From NCBI RefSeq assembly GCF_013410405.1, contig NZ_JACCFK010000002.1, forward strand, positions 1,860,001 through 1,924,000: a DNA stretch of 64,000 nt, read 5' to 3'. Within the stretch, counting starts at the first letter, position 1. Every line of letters begins with the position of its first letter. A program made the translations under genes and the position numbers. The notes beneath the pieces were generated by a model that did no database searches, had not been told where the DNA came from, and saw only the letters and a list, made by a program, of their open reading frames with translations. The stretch is from Amycolatopsis endophytica (GTDB taxonomy: Bacteria > Actinomycetota > Actinomycetes > Mycobacteriales > Pseudonocardiaceae). Positions 34,128 through 42,346 of the stretch are shown here, in pieces.

Positions 34128-35333
34128 TCAGGCGGCCAGCCGCCGCACCAGGCCGTCGGCCAGCAGCCTGCCGCGGAAGGTCAGCACGCAGCGTCCCTTC
34201 TCCGCGAACGAAGCCGCGTCCAGCAGGCCCTCGGCCACGGCCAGCTCCGCCTCACGCACGCCGTCGGCATCCAGTGCGTCCAGCGGCAGGCCCTCGGCCA
34301 GCCGCAGCTCCAGCATGATCCGCTCGAACGCCTGTTCCTCGGCGGTCAGCACCTCGCGATCGGCCTCCGCGGAGCCTCCCGACGCGAGCGCGGAGGCGTA
34401 GCGCGCGGGATGTTTCACGTTCCACCACCGCACGCCGCCGACGTGGCTGTGCGCGCCCGGCCCGGCGCCCCACCAGTCGCCACCGCGCCAGTAGCCCAGG
34501 TTGTGCCGGCACGCGGCCGCCTCCGAGGCCGCCCAGTTCGACACCTCGTACCAGGTCAGCCCGGCCGCGGACAGCACCGAGTCGATCAGCTCGTAGTCGG
34601 TGGCGAGCACGTCCTCGTCGGGTGCGGGCAGCTCGCCCTTGCGCACGCGCCGGGCCAGTGCCGTGCCGTCCTCGACGATCAGCGAATACGCCGACACGTG
34701 GTCGACGCCGGCGTCGAGCACCGCCTCCAGCGAGGCACGCAGGTCCGCGGTCCGCTCCCCCGGTGTGCCGTAGATGACGTCGAGGTTCACGTGCTCGAAG
34801 CCCGCGGCCCCGGCCTCGCGCGCCGCGGCGACCGGACGGCCGGGTGTGTGGGTGCGGTCCAGGATCTTCAGCACGTGCGACGCCGCCGACTGCATGCCCA
34901 GCGACACCCGGGTGTAGCCGGCCGCGCGGAGGCCGTGGAAGAACTCCGGCGAGGTGGACTCGGGGTTCGACTCCGTGGTCACCTCGGCGCCCGGCGCCAG
35001 GCCGAACGCGTTCCGCACCGCGTCGAGCACGTCGGCGAGCCCGTCGGCGCCCAGCAGGGACGGCGTGCCGCCCCCGACGAACACCGTTTCGGCCGCCGGT
35101 GCGGTGCCGAGCGCCCGCGCGCCCAGGTCCAGCTCGCGCCGCAGCCCCTCCAGCCAGGACTCCGGCGAGGCGCTCGTGCCCAGCTCACCGGCGGTGTAGG
35201 TGTTGAAGTCGCAGTACCCGCAGCGGGTCGCGCAGAACGGCACGTGCACATACACCCCGAAGGGCCGCGTCCCCAGCCCGGCCAGCGCGTGCCCGGGCAA
35301 CGTGAACGCCACCGGCGCGGAAATCTCACTCAC
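34128..35333 (-). CDS. hemW: Radical SAM heme chaperone HemW (coproporphyrinogen III oxidase-like)
   Basis: A 401-residue radical-SAM protein. The [4Fe-4S]/SAM motif CxxxCxxC is VPFCATRCGYC (Cys34, Cys38, Cys41), the SAM-binding GGGTPSLL follows (FVGGGTPSLLGADGLADVL), and the C-terminal HemN-like domain is present. The fourth cysteine that HemN has next to the motif is absent, as in HemW, so it is the heme-delivery protein rather than the oxygen-independent oxidase. The start is the GTG at 35333 (MSEISAPVAFTLPGHALAGL); the frame reaches 35426 but the extension is unlike the family. It is divergent from the sulfur-assimilation operon. In many actinomycetes it follows lepA, which is not in this position here. 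Confidence 0.93.
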   Translation of the reverse strand: MSEISAPVAFTLPGHALAGLGTRPFGVYVHVPFCATRCGYCDFNTYTAGELGTSASPESWLEGLRRELDLGARALGTAPAAETVFVGGGTPSLLGADGLADVLDAVRNAFGLAPGAEVTTESNPESTSPEFFHGLRAAGYTRVSLGMQSAASHVLKILDRTHTPGRPVAAAREAGAAGFEHVNLDVIYGTPGERTADLRASLEAVLDAGVDHVSAYSLIVEDGTALARRVRKGELPAPDEDVLATDYELIDSVLSAAGLTWYEVSNWAASEAAACRHNLGYWRGGDWWGAGPGAHSHVGGVRWWNVKHPARYASALASGGSAEADREVLTAEEQAFERIMLELRLAEGLPLDALDADGVREAELAVAEGLLDAASFAEKGRCVLTFRGRLLADGLVRRLAA

Positions 35334-35454
35334 GCGTCCAGTGTCCCTGATCGATGCGGGGCGACATTCTGCCGGAGTTTTTTCCGGCGTGATGCGTATC
35401 CCAGGATCTGGAGCGGGCTGGACCACTTCATGAGCAGCGTGGCACGCTGACGAG

Positions 35455-35541
35455 GTGACTTATGCCGGAGTTCTCCTCGTGGTGCGTCGCCACGTCGACT
35501 TCCGGCGTGTCGCCAGCGCACTGTGCCGCGAGACGAACTGA
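35455..35541 (+). CDS. Leader peptide of the RRHVD type upstream of the sulfur operon
   Basis: A 28-residue open frame starting at GTG 35455 and reading MTYAGVLLVVRRHVDFRRVA then SALCRETN. Short peptides with LxxRRHVDxxRxxSAxC occur upstream of sulfur-assimilation and sulfonate genes in many actinobacteria and are annotated as putative leader peptides; mycobacterial cysteine-responsive attenuation by small upstream peptides is an established relative. Here it lies 129 bases upstream of the sulfite reductase. The cysteine codon close to its end would make ribosome stalling respond to cysteinyl-tRNA supply. It is too short to have been picked up by routine gene calling. GACGAGG touches the start codon, so initiation may be leaderless or weak. 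Confidence 0.8.
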   Translation: MTYAGVLLVVRRHVDFRRVASALCRETN

Positions 35542-35670
35542 CGCCGCCCACCGCCACCAGCTAGGACCAGCGGGCGCCGTCTGCCGCGGACTGCCTCCCC
35601 CTTCACCACGGGCTGACCAGGGCACATCCGTGCGCGCGGCGCCTTCGCGAGCCCCCGGAAGGACTCCAAG

Positions 35671-37368
35671 ATGGCTTCGCCGACGCGCGACAACTCTGCC
35701 GCCCGTACCCCGCGCGCCCGGCAGCGCCGTGGTGAGGGCCAGTGGGCCCTCGGCTACCGCGAGCCGCTGAACCCGAACGAGCGCTCGAAGAAGGACGACC
35801 ACCCGCTCAACGTTCGGCCGCGCATCGAAAACATCTACGCCCACGGCGGCTTCGACTCGATCGACCCCGGCGATTTGCGTGGCCGGTTCCGCTGGTACGG
35901 CCTCTACACGCAGCGCAAGCCCGGGATCGACGGCGGCCGCACGGCGACGCTGGAGCCGGAGGAGCTGGACGACGAGTACTTCATGCTCCGCGTCCGCATC
36001 GACGGCGGTGCACTGACCACCGAGCAGCTCGCGCTGATCGGGGAGATCTCGCAGACCTACGCGCGGGACACCGCCGACATCACCGACCGGCAGAACATCC
36101 AGTACCACTGGATCCGCATCGAGGACATGCCGGTCATCTGGGAGAAGCTGGAGGCCGCGGGACTGACCACGATGACCGCGTGCGGCGACAGCCCGCGCGT
36201 CATCCTCAACTCGCCGGTCGCCGGGATCGCCGAGGACGAGGTCATCGACGGCACCCCCGCTGTCGACGACATCAAGCGGAACTACCTGGGCAGGCAGGAG
36301 TACGCGAACCTGCCGCGCAAGTTCAAGACGGCGGTGTCCGGGCTCCCCGACGTCACCCACGAGATCCACGACGTGGCCTTCGTCGGCGTGCACCATCCCG
36401 AGCACGGGCCCGGTTTCGACGTGTGGGTCGGCGGTGGCCTCTCGACCAACCCGATGTTCGGCCGGCGGCTGGGGGCGTGGGTGCCGCGTGACGAGGTGCA
36501 CGAGGTGTGGGCCGGCGTGGTCGGTGTGTTCCGCGACTACGGCTACCGGCGCCTGCGTTCGCGGGCGCGGATCAAGTTCCTGGTCAAGGACTGGGGTCCA
36601 GAAAAGTTCCGTGAAATTCTCGAATCGGAGTACCTGCAGCGGAAGATGATCGACGGCCCCGCGCCCGAGGTGCCCGCCGTGCAGCACGACCACGTGGGCG
36701 TGCACCGGCAGAAGGACGGCAGGTTCTACGTCGGAGCCGCGCCGGTCGGCGGCCGCGTGTCCGGTTCCACGCTGGTCAAGGTCGCGAAGGCCGCCGAGCG
36801 CGCCGGGTCGAACCGGGTGCGGCTGACCCCGCTGCAGAAGCTGCTCGTGCTGGACGTGGCCGAGGAGGACGTGCCCGGTCTGCAGGCGGAACTGGCCGAA
36901 CTGGACCTGCCGACGCGGCCGAGCCCGTGGCGGCGCGGCGTGATGGCCTGCACCGGCATCGAGTTCTGCAAGCTCGCGATCGTGGAGACCAAGCAGCGCG
37001 CCAGGGACCTGGTGACCGCGCTGGAGCAGCGGCTGGCCGACATCCAGGACCAGGTGGAGAACCCGGTCACCGTGCACATCAACGGCTGCCCGAACTCCTG
37101 CGCCCGCATCCAGACCGCCGACATCGGCCTCAAGGGCCAGATCGTGACCGACGACGACGGCAACCAGGTCGAGGGTTTCCAGGTACACCTGGGCGGCGGG
37201 CTCGGACTGGACACCGGGTTCGGCCGCAAGCTGCGTGGCCACAAGGTCACCGGCGACGAGCTGATCGGCTACGTCGAGCGGGTCGTGCGCAACTACCTGT
37301 CCCAGCGCGAGGACGGCGAGCGCTTCGCCCAGTGGGCGGCCCGCGCGGACGAGGCCGATCTCCGATGA
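35671..37368 (+). CDS. sir: Ferredoxin-type assimilatory sulfite reductase (siroheme/[4Fe-4S])
   Basis: Reduces sulfite to sulfide with six electrons from ferredoxin for cysteine synthesis. The 565-residue protein is of the actinobacterial SirA/NirA type. The cluster- and siroheme-binding cysteines are in CTGIEFCKLA (Cys427, Cys433) and GCPNSC (Cys473, Cys477). The arginine-rich sulfite site is DTADITDRQNIQYHWIRIED and FVGVHHPEHGPGFDVWVGGG. The Tyr in WYGLYTQRKPG and the Cys in TTMTACGDSPR match the residues that are covalently cross-linked in the Mycobacterium enzyme. Its stop overlaps the next gene (ATGA). The leader peptide upstream suggests cysteine-responsive control of the operon. Confidence 0.95.
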   Translation: MASPTRDNSAARTPRARQRRGEGQWALGYREPLNPNERSKKDDHPLNVRPRIENIYAHGGFDSIDPGDLRGRFRWYGLYTQRKPGIDGGRTATLEPEELDDEYFMLRVRIDGGALTTEQLALIGEISQTYARDTADITDRQNIQYHWIRIEDMPVIWEKLEAAGLTTMTACGDSPRVILNSPVAGIAEDEVIDGTPAVDDIKRNYLGRQEYANLPRKFKTAVSGLPDVTHEIHDVAFVGVHHPEHGPGFDVWVGGGLSTNPMFGRRLGAWVPRDEVHEVWAGVVGVFRDYGYRRLRSRARIKFLVKDWGPEKFREILESEYLQRKMIDGPAPEVPAVQHDHVGVHRQKDGRFYVGAAPVGGRVSGSTLVKVAKAAERAGSNRVRLTPLQKLLVLDVAEEDVPGLQAELAELDLPTRPSPWRRGVMACTGIEFCKLAIVETKQRARDLVTALEQRLADIQDQVENPVTVHINGCPNSCARIQTADIGLKGQIVTDDDGNQVEGFQVHLGGGLGLDTGFGRKLRGHKVTGDELIGYVERVVRNYLSQREDGERFAQWAARADEADLR

Positions 37369-37517
37369 CCGAACGGGCGACCCCGTTCCACTGCCCGTAC
37401 TGCGGGGACGAGGATCTCCGCCCCGAGGAGAACTCGGCTTGGCTGTGCGGCGCGTGCCGCCGCGTGTTCACCGTCAAGTTCATCGGGCTGCGCTTTCCGG
37501 AAGGAGCGAGCAAGTGA
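37365..37517 (+). CDS. Small zinc-ribbon protein between sir and cysH
   Basis: A 50-residue protein with two CxxC pairs, FHCPYCGDEDLRP and WLCGACRRVFTVKF, a compact zinc ribbon. It begins in an ATGA overlap with the sulfite reductase stop and ends in a GTGA overlap with cysH, so it is translated in lock-step with both. Such small proteins recur at this place in actinobacterial sulfur operons and are often not annotated or are called insertion-element proteins. A role as metal- or thiol-related accessory factor is possible but unknown. IS origin is unlikely because the frame is perfectly coupled to its neighbours. Confidence 0.8.
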   Translation: MTERATPFHCPYCGDEDLRPEENSAWLCGACRRVFTVKFIGLRFPEGASK

Positions 37518-38221
37518 CCACCGCGACGAGGACCACCGAGGAACTGAAGGCACTGGCGGAGAAGGCGTCCGCCGAACTGGCCGACGCGAGCGCGCTGGAA
37601 GCCCTGCGCTGGACCGCGGAGACCTTCGGCGACGACTTCATCGTCGCCTCCAACATGCAGGACGCGGTGCTCATCGACCTCGCCACGAAGGTGAAGTCCG
37701 ATGTGGACATCCTGTTCCTGGAGACCGGCTACCACTTCGCCGAGACGATCGGCACCCGGGACGCGGTCGCGACCGTGTACCCGGACGTGAGGATCGTCAA
37801 CGCCGCCGCGGAGCAGACGGTCGCGCAGCAGGACGCCGAGTACGGCCCCAAGCTGCACGACCGGGACCCGACGCTGTGCTGCAACCTGCGCAAGGTGGTG
37901 CCGCTGCGGAAAACGCTGGCGAACTACTCCGCATGGGTCACCGGGGTGCGCCGGGTGGACGCCCCGACGCGGGCGAACACGCCGATCGTCACCTGGGACG
38001 ACCGCAACGGCCTGGTGAAGATCAACCCGATCGCGCCGTGGACCGACGACGAGTTCAACGCCTACATCGACGACCACGGCATCCTGCAGAACCCGCTGGT
38101 GGGCGAGGGATACCTGTCGATCGGCTGCGCGCCGTGCACCGCGAAGGTGGCGCCGGGCGCCGATCCGCGCAGCGGCCGCTGGGCCGGCAAGTCCAAGACC
38201 GAGTGCGGCCTGCACGCGTAG
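37514..38221 (+). CDS. cysH: Assimilatory adenylyl-sulfate (APS) reductase
   Basis: A 235-residue CysH-family enzyme that reduces activated sulfate to sulfite with thioredoxin. It has the [4Fe-4S]-binding cysteine pairs CCNLRK (Cys122-123) and GCAPC (Cys205, Cys208), which identify the APS- rather than PAPS-using type. The redox-active cysteine is in the C-terminal KTECGLHA (Cys231). The nucleotide-binding PP-loop region is DDFIVASNMQDAVLIDLA. With no cysC or PAPS-type reductase here, APS made by CysDN can be used directly. The GTG at 37514 overlaps the stop of the zinc-ribbon gene by four bases (GTGA). Confidence 0.95.
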   Translation: MTTATRTTEELKALAEKASAELADASALEALRWTAETFGDDFIVASNMQDAVLIDLATKVKSDVDILFLETGYHFAETIGTRDAVATVYPDVRIVNAAAEQTVAQQDAEYGPKLHDRDPTLCCNLRKVVPLRKTLANYSAWVTGVRRVDAPTRANTPIVTWDDRNGLVKINPIAPWTDDEFNAYIDDHGILQNPLVGEGYLSIGCAPCTAKVAPGADPRSGRWAGKSKTECGLHA

Positions 38222-38230
38222 GGAGAGGGA

Positions 38231-39154
38231 ATGACGACGCTGGAACAAGTCGCGGCCGACGCGGCGACCGACAACCTCGCGGCACTGGAGTCCGAGGCCA
38301 TCCACATCTTCCGTGAGGTGGCGGGTGAGTTCGACCGGCCGGTGATCCTGTTCTCCGGCGGAAAGGACTCGACCCTGCTGCTGCACCTGGCGATCAAGGC
38401 GTTCTGGCCGGCGCCGGTGCCGTTCCCGCTGCTGCACGTCGACACCGGGCACAACTTCGACGAGGTCATCGCATTCCGCGACCACGTCGTGGAGAAGTAC
38501 GGCCTGCGCCTGATCGTGGCCAGCGTGCAGGACTGGATCGACGACGGCCGCCTCACCGAGCGTCCCGACGGCACCCGCAATCCGCTGCAGACGCAGCCGC
38601 TGCTGGGGGCGATCGAGGAGAACAAGTTCGACGCCGTGTTCGGCGGCGGGCGCCGCGACGAGGAGCGCGCGCGGGCCAAGGAACGGATCTTCAGCCTGCG
38701 CAACGCGTTCGGTCAGTGGGATCCGCGGCGCCAGCGTCCCGAATTGTGGAACCTCTACAACGGAAGGCACCGTCCGGGGGAACATGTGCGGGTGTTCCCG
38801 CTCTCCAACTGGACCGAAGCCGATGTGTGGAACTACATCGCGCGCGAGAAGGTGGAGCTGCCCTCGATCTACTACGCCCACCAGCGCCCGGTCTACAAGC
38901 GCGACGGCATGTGGCTGACCGAGGGACCGTGGGGCGGTCCGCGAGACGGCGAGGAGGTCAGGGAGCTGACGGTGCGCTACCGCACGGTCGGCGACGGCTC
39001 CTGCACCGGCGCAGTCGAGTCGACGGCCTCGACCGTCGACGAGGTGATCGCCGAGGTGATGGCGAGCAGGCTCACCGAGCGCGGCGCCACCCGTGCCGAC
39101 GACCGGTTGTCCGAGGCCGCCATGGAGGACCGCAAGCGGGAGGGGTACTTCTGA
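38231..39154 (+). CDS. cysD: Sulfate adenylyltransferase subunit 2
   Basis: The catalytic subunit of ATP sulfurylase: sulfate + ATP gives APS + pyrophosphate, driven by GTP hydrolysis on CysN. The 307-residue protein has the ATP pyrophosphatase PP-loop VILFSGGKDSTLLLHLAIKA (SGGKDST), FDAVFGGGRRDEERARAKER and the downstream PLSNWTEADVWNYIAREKVE, and ends with the family segment LSEAAMEDRKREGYF. The ATG at 38231 follows GGGAGAGGGA. The stop shares one base with the cysN start (TGATG), ensuring equal production of the heterodimer. Confidence 0.96.
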   Translation: MTTLEQVAADAATDNLAALESEAIHIFREVAGEFDRPVILFSGGKDSTLLLHLAIKAFWPAPVPFPLLHVDTGHNFDEVIAFRDHVVEKYGLRLIVASVQDWIDDGRLTERPDGTRNPLQTQPLLGAIEENKFDAVFGGGRRDEERARAKERIFSLRNAFGQWDPRRQRPELWNLYNGRHRPGEHVRVFPLSNWTEADVWNYIAREKVELPSIYYAHQRPVYKRDGMWLTEGPWGGPRDGEEVRELTVRYRTVGDGSCTGAVESTASTVDEVIAEVMASRLTERGATRADDRLSEAAMEDRKREGYF

Positions 39155-40455
39155 TGAGCTCGTTGTTGCGGCTCGCCACCGCCGGGAGCGTCGACGACGG
39201 CAAGTCGACGCTCGTCGGCAGGCTGCTCTACGACACCAAGTCGGTGCTGGCCGACCAGCTGGACGCGGTCACCCGCGCCAGCGTCGACCGCGGTCTGTCC
39301 ACTCCGGACCTGTCGCTGCTCGTCGACGGGCTGCGCTCGGAACGCGAGCAGGGCATCACGATCGACGTGGCCTACCGCTACTTCGCGACGCCGAAGCGGT
39401 CGTTCGTGCTGGCCGACACCCCGGGGCACGTGCAGTACACCCGCAACACGGTCACCGGCGCGTCCACCGCGCAGCTGGCCGTGCTGCTGGTCGACGCGCG
39501 CAAGGGCGTGATCGAGCAGACCCGCCGCCACGCCGCGGTGCTCGCGCTGCTCGGGGTGCCACGCCTGGTGCTGGCGGTGAACAAGATCGACCTGGTGGAC
39601 TACGACGAGGAGACCTTCCGGGTCATCGCGAAGGAGTTCACCGACCACGCCACGTCACTGGGCTACGCCGAAGGATCGGTGCTGTCGGTCCCGGTGTCCG
39701 CACTGGTGGGTGACAACGTGGTGGACCGCTCCGAGCGGACCCCGTGGTACACCGGCCCGACCCTGCTCAGCCACCTGGAGGACGTGCCGGTCGCGCCGGA
39801 CCCGCACGACGCGCCGTTCCGGTTCCCGGTGCAGTACGTGATCCGGCCGCGCACGCCCGAGCACCCGGACTACCGCGGCTACGCCGGCCAGGTCGCAGCG
39901 GGCACGGTGCGTCCCGGTGACGAGGTGGTCGTGCTGCCCGCCGGGCTGCGCACCACTGTCGAGCGCATCGACACCGCCGACGGCGAGTTGCCCGAGGCGG
40001 CCGCGGGCCGGTCGGTGACGCTGGTGCTGGCGCACGACCTGGACATCTCGCGCGGCGACGTGATCGCCGCGGGTGCCTCGGCCCCGGTGGCCACCGACGA
40101 GCTGGACGCGACGCTGGCGTGGCTGTCGGAGAAGCCGCTGCGCCCGGGTGCCCGTGTGCTGGTCAAGCACGGGGCGCGCACCGTGCAGGCGTTCGTCGAC
40201 CAGCTGGTGTCCCGCTTCGACGAGCAGAAGCTGTCCACTGTGGAGTCCCCGGAGACGCTGCAGCTGAACGAGATCGGCCGTGCCCGGGTCCGCGTCGCGG
40301 AACCGCTCCCGGTCGACGACTACGAGGTCAGCCGGCGTACCGGTGCCTTCCTGGTGATCGACCCCGCCGACGGCACCACGCTGGCGGCCGGGATGGTCGG
40401 TGCGCCGCTCCCCGTGCTGCGCGGCGACTCCGACGTGGTCTCCCCCGGCCCGTAA
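39154..40455 (+). CDS. cysN: Sulfate adenylyltransferase subunit 1 (GTPase)
   Basis: The 433-residue regulatory GTPase of ATP sulfurylase, EF-Tu-like. G1 is ATAGSVDDGKSTLVGRLLYD, G2 is in the EREQGITIDVAYRYF region, G3 is LADTPGHVQYTRN, and G4 is VLAVNKIDLVDYDEE. Two beta-barrel domains follow. There is no C-terminal APS-kinase (CysC) extension; the protein ends at domain III. That agrees with the APS-type reductase encoded by cysH, which needs no PAPS. Start ATG at 39154 in a one-base overlap with cysD. Confidence 0.95.
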   Translation: MSSLLRLATAGSVDDGKSTLVGRLLYDTKSVLADQLDAVTRASVDRGLSTPDLSLLVDGLRSEREQGITIDVAYRYFATPKRSFVLADTPGHVQYTRNTVTGASTAQLAVLLVDARKGVIEQTRRHAAVLALLGVPRLVLAVNKIDLVDYDEETFRVIAKEFTDHATSLGYAEGSVLSVPVSALVGDNVVDRSERTPWYTGPTLLSHLEDVPVAPDPHDAPFRFPVQYVIRPRTPEHPDYRGYAGQVAAGTVRPGDEVVVLPAGLRTTVERIDTADGELPEAAAGRSVTLVLAHDLDISRGDVIAAGASAPVATDELDATLAWLSEKPLRPGARVLVKHGARTVQAFVDQLVSRFDEQKLSTVESPETLQLNEIGRARVRVAEPLPVDDYEVSRRTGAFLVIDPADGTTLAAGMVGAPLPVLRGDSDVVSPGP

Positions 40456-40483
40456 CTCCCTCCCCCAACCGAAAGGTCCGCCC

Positions 40484-41539
40484 GTGAAAACTCGTGTCGT
40501 GGCTCTGGCAGCCGCAGCTTTGTCGGTTCTGGCAGTCGTGAGCGGGTGTTCGCGGGCGGACCGCTCGGACGACAGCGCCGACGCGACCGACCAGGGTCCG
40601 GCCGCCGAACTGCGCCTGGGCTACTTCCCCAACGTCACGCACGCGTCCGCGCTGATCGGCCTGGACCAGAACCTGTTCGCCCAGCGGCTGGGCGACACCA
40701 CACTGGTGCCGACCAAGTTCAACGCCGGCCCCGAAGAGGTGAACGCGCTGCTCGGCGGGTCGCTGGACGCCGGGTTCATCGGCTCCGGCCCGGCGATCAG
40801 CGCGTACTCCCAGTCCGACGGGGAGGCGGTGCGGCTGATCGCGGGCGCGACCTCGGGCGGCGCGCAGCTGGTGGTGAAGCCGGAGATCAACACGCCACAG
40901 GACCTGCAGGGCAAGACGGTCGCCTCGCCGCAGCTGGCCAACACCCAGGACGTCGCGCTCAAGAAGTGGCTCTCCGACGAGAAGCTGACCGGCGTCAACG
41001 TGCAGAACATCGACAACGCGCTGACTCTCGACCAGTTCAAATCCGGCGCGATCCAGGGCGCGTGGCTGCCGGAGCCGTGGGCGTCGCGCCTGGTCCTCGA
41101 AGCCGGCGCGAAGGTCCTGGTGGACGAGAAGGACCTGTGGCCGGGCGGGCAGTTCCCGACCACCGTGCTCGTCGTGCGCACCCAGTTCCTCAAGGAGCAC
41201 CCGGCCACGGTCACCGCGCTGCTGCAGGGCTTGCTGGACGCGAACTCGCTCGCCGAATCCGATCCGGCGACGGCCAAGACCGCGGTGAACAACCAGCTGC
41301 AGCAGCTCACCGGCAAGGCACTCGCCGGCCCGGTGATCGACCGCGCGTGGCAGGGCATCCAGCTGACCACCGATCCGCTGGCGGGCCGGTTCCCGCAGCT
41401 GTCGCAGGACCAGGTGACGGCGGGCGTGAAGAACGCGGCACCGGAGGTCGCCGGGTTCGCCGATCTCACGCTGCTCAACACCGTGCTCACCCAGGCGGGC
41501 AAGACCACCGTCGACGCCGCGGGCCTGGACAAGAAGTAG
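40484..41539 (+). CDS. Sulfonate/taurine-type ABC substrate-binding lipoprotein
   Basis: A 351-residue lipoprotein of the SsuA/TauA/NrtA-like family. The signal ends in a lipobox (LAVVSGC, with Cys22 lipidated). The mature part has LRLGYFPNVTHASALIGLDQ, DAGFIGSGPAISAY and LQGKTVASPQLANTQDVALK. It likely captures an alkanesulfonate, taurine or sulfate ester as alternative sulfur source. The start is the GTG at 40484 (MKTRVVALAAAALSVLAVVS), after GAAAGGTCCGCCC. A 28-base gap separates it from cysN and ten bases from the ATPase gene, so importer and assimilation enzymes are one operon. Confidence 0.9.
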   Translation: MKTRVVALAAAALSVLAVVSGCSRADRSDDSADATDQGPAAELRLGYFPNVTHASALIGLDQNLFAQRLGDTTLVPTKFNAGPEEVNALLGGSLDAGFIGSGPAISAYSQSDGEAVRLIAGATSGGAQLVVKPEINTPQDLQGKTVASPQLANTQDVALKKWLSDEKLTGVNVQNIDNALTLDQFKSGAIQGAWLPEPWASRLVLEAGAKVLVDEKDLWPGGQFPTTVLVVRTQFLKEHPATVTALLQGLLDANSLAESDPATAKTAVNNQLQQLTGKALAGPVIDRAWQGIQLTTDPLAGRFPQLSQDQVTAGVKNAAPEVAGFADLTLLNTVLTQAGKTTVDAAGLDKK

Positions 41540-41548
41540 GAGGCTGTC

Positions 41549-42346
41549 ATGACCGCCACGCTGGAAGGGCCCACGGTGGAGGCGACCGGCCAGGCCGTGC
41601 GCCTGACCGGGGTGCACAAGAGCTTCGGGCAGGGTCAGAACGCCGTGACCGCGCTCGCCGGGGTCGACCTCGACGTCGCGCCGGGTGAGTTCGTCTGCCT
41701 GCTCGGCGCGTCGGGGTGCGGCAAGACCACACTGCTGAACCTGATCGCGAACCTGGACCGGCCGAGCGCGGGCGAGATCGAGCTGACGACCTCACGTCCC
41801 GCGGTCATGTTCCAGGAAGCGGCCCTGATGCCGTGGCTGACCGCGGCGGCGAACGTCGAGCTGCCGTTGAAGCTGGCCGGGATGGGACGGAGCGAGCGCA
41901 AGGCCCGCACCGGCGAGCTGCTCGAACTGGTGCGGCTGTCCGGTGTCGGCGCGAAGCGACCGCACGAACTGTCCGGCGGTATGCGGCAGCGCGTGGCGCT
42001 GGCCAGGGCTCTGGCATCGGCCACCCACACCGAAAACGGTGCGGACCGCCCGGCGCTGCTGCTGATGGACGAGCCGTTCTCCGCGCTGGACGCCATCACG
42101 CGTGACGTGCTGCAGGCCGAACTGGTGCGGATCTGGGAGGCGACCGGCACCGCGGTGGTGTTCGTGACGCACGACGTGCGCGAGGCGGTCCGGCTGGGGC
42201 AGCGCGTCGTGCTGCTGTCGTCGCGGCCGGGCAAGGTCGTGCAGCAGTGGCGGGTGGACGGGCTCACCGGGCAGGACGAGGTCAAGGCGGTCGACGTCAT
42301 CAACCGGCGCCTGCGCGAGGTGATCAGCAGTCATGCCGCAGCTTGA
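41549..42346 (+). CDS. Sulfonate-type ABC transporter ATPase
   Basis: A 265-residue ABC ATPase of the SsuB/TauB/NrtD type. Walker A is LLGASGCGKTTLLNLIANLD, the signature motif is ELSGGMRQRVALARALAS, Walker B is ALLLMDEPFSALDAITRD, and the H-loop is AVVFVTHDVREAV. It powers uptake through the permease whose gene overlaps its 3' end by 14 bases. GGAGGCTGTC precedes the ATG. Unlike the sugar importer at 16-19 kb this transporter has its own ATPase. Confidence 0.93.
   Translation: MTATLEGPTVEATGQAVRLTGVHKSFGQGQNAVTALAGVDLDVAPGEFVCLLGASGCGKTTLLNLIANLDRPSAGEIELTTSRPAVMFQEAALMPWLTAAANVELPLKLAGMGRSERKARTGELLELVRLSGVGAKRPHELSGGMRQRVALARALASATHTENGADRPALLLMDEPFSALDAITRDVLQAELVRIWEATGTAVVFVTHDVREAVRLGQRVVLLSSRPGKVVQQWRVDGLTGQDEVKAVDVINRRLREVISSHAAA

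Noticed and set aside
37365..37517. Insertion-element origin of the small zinc-ribbon protein
   Set aside because: It has overlapping starts and stops with both neighbours, no inverted repeats and a conserved operon position, so it is a native gene.
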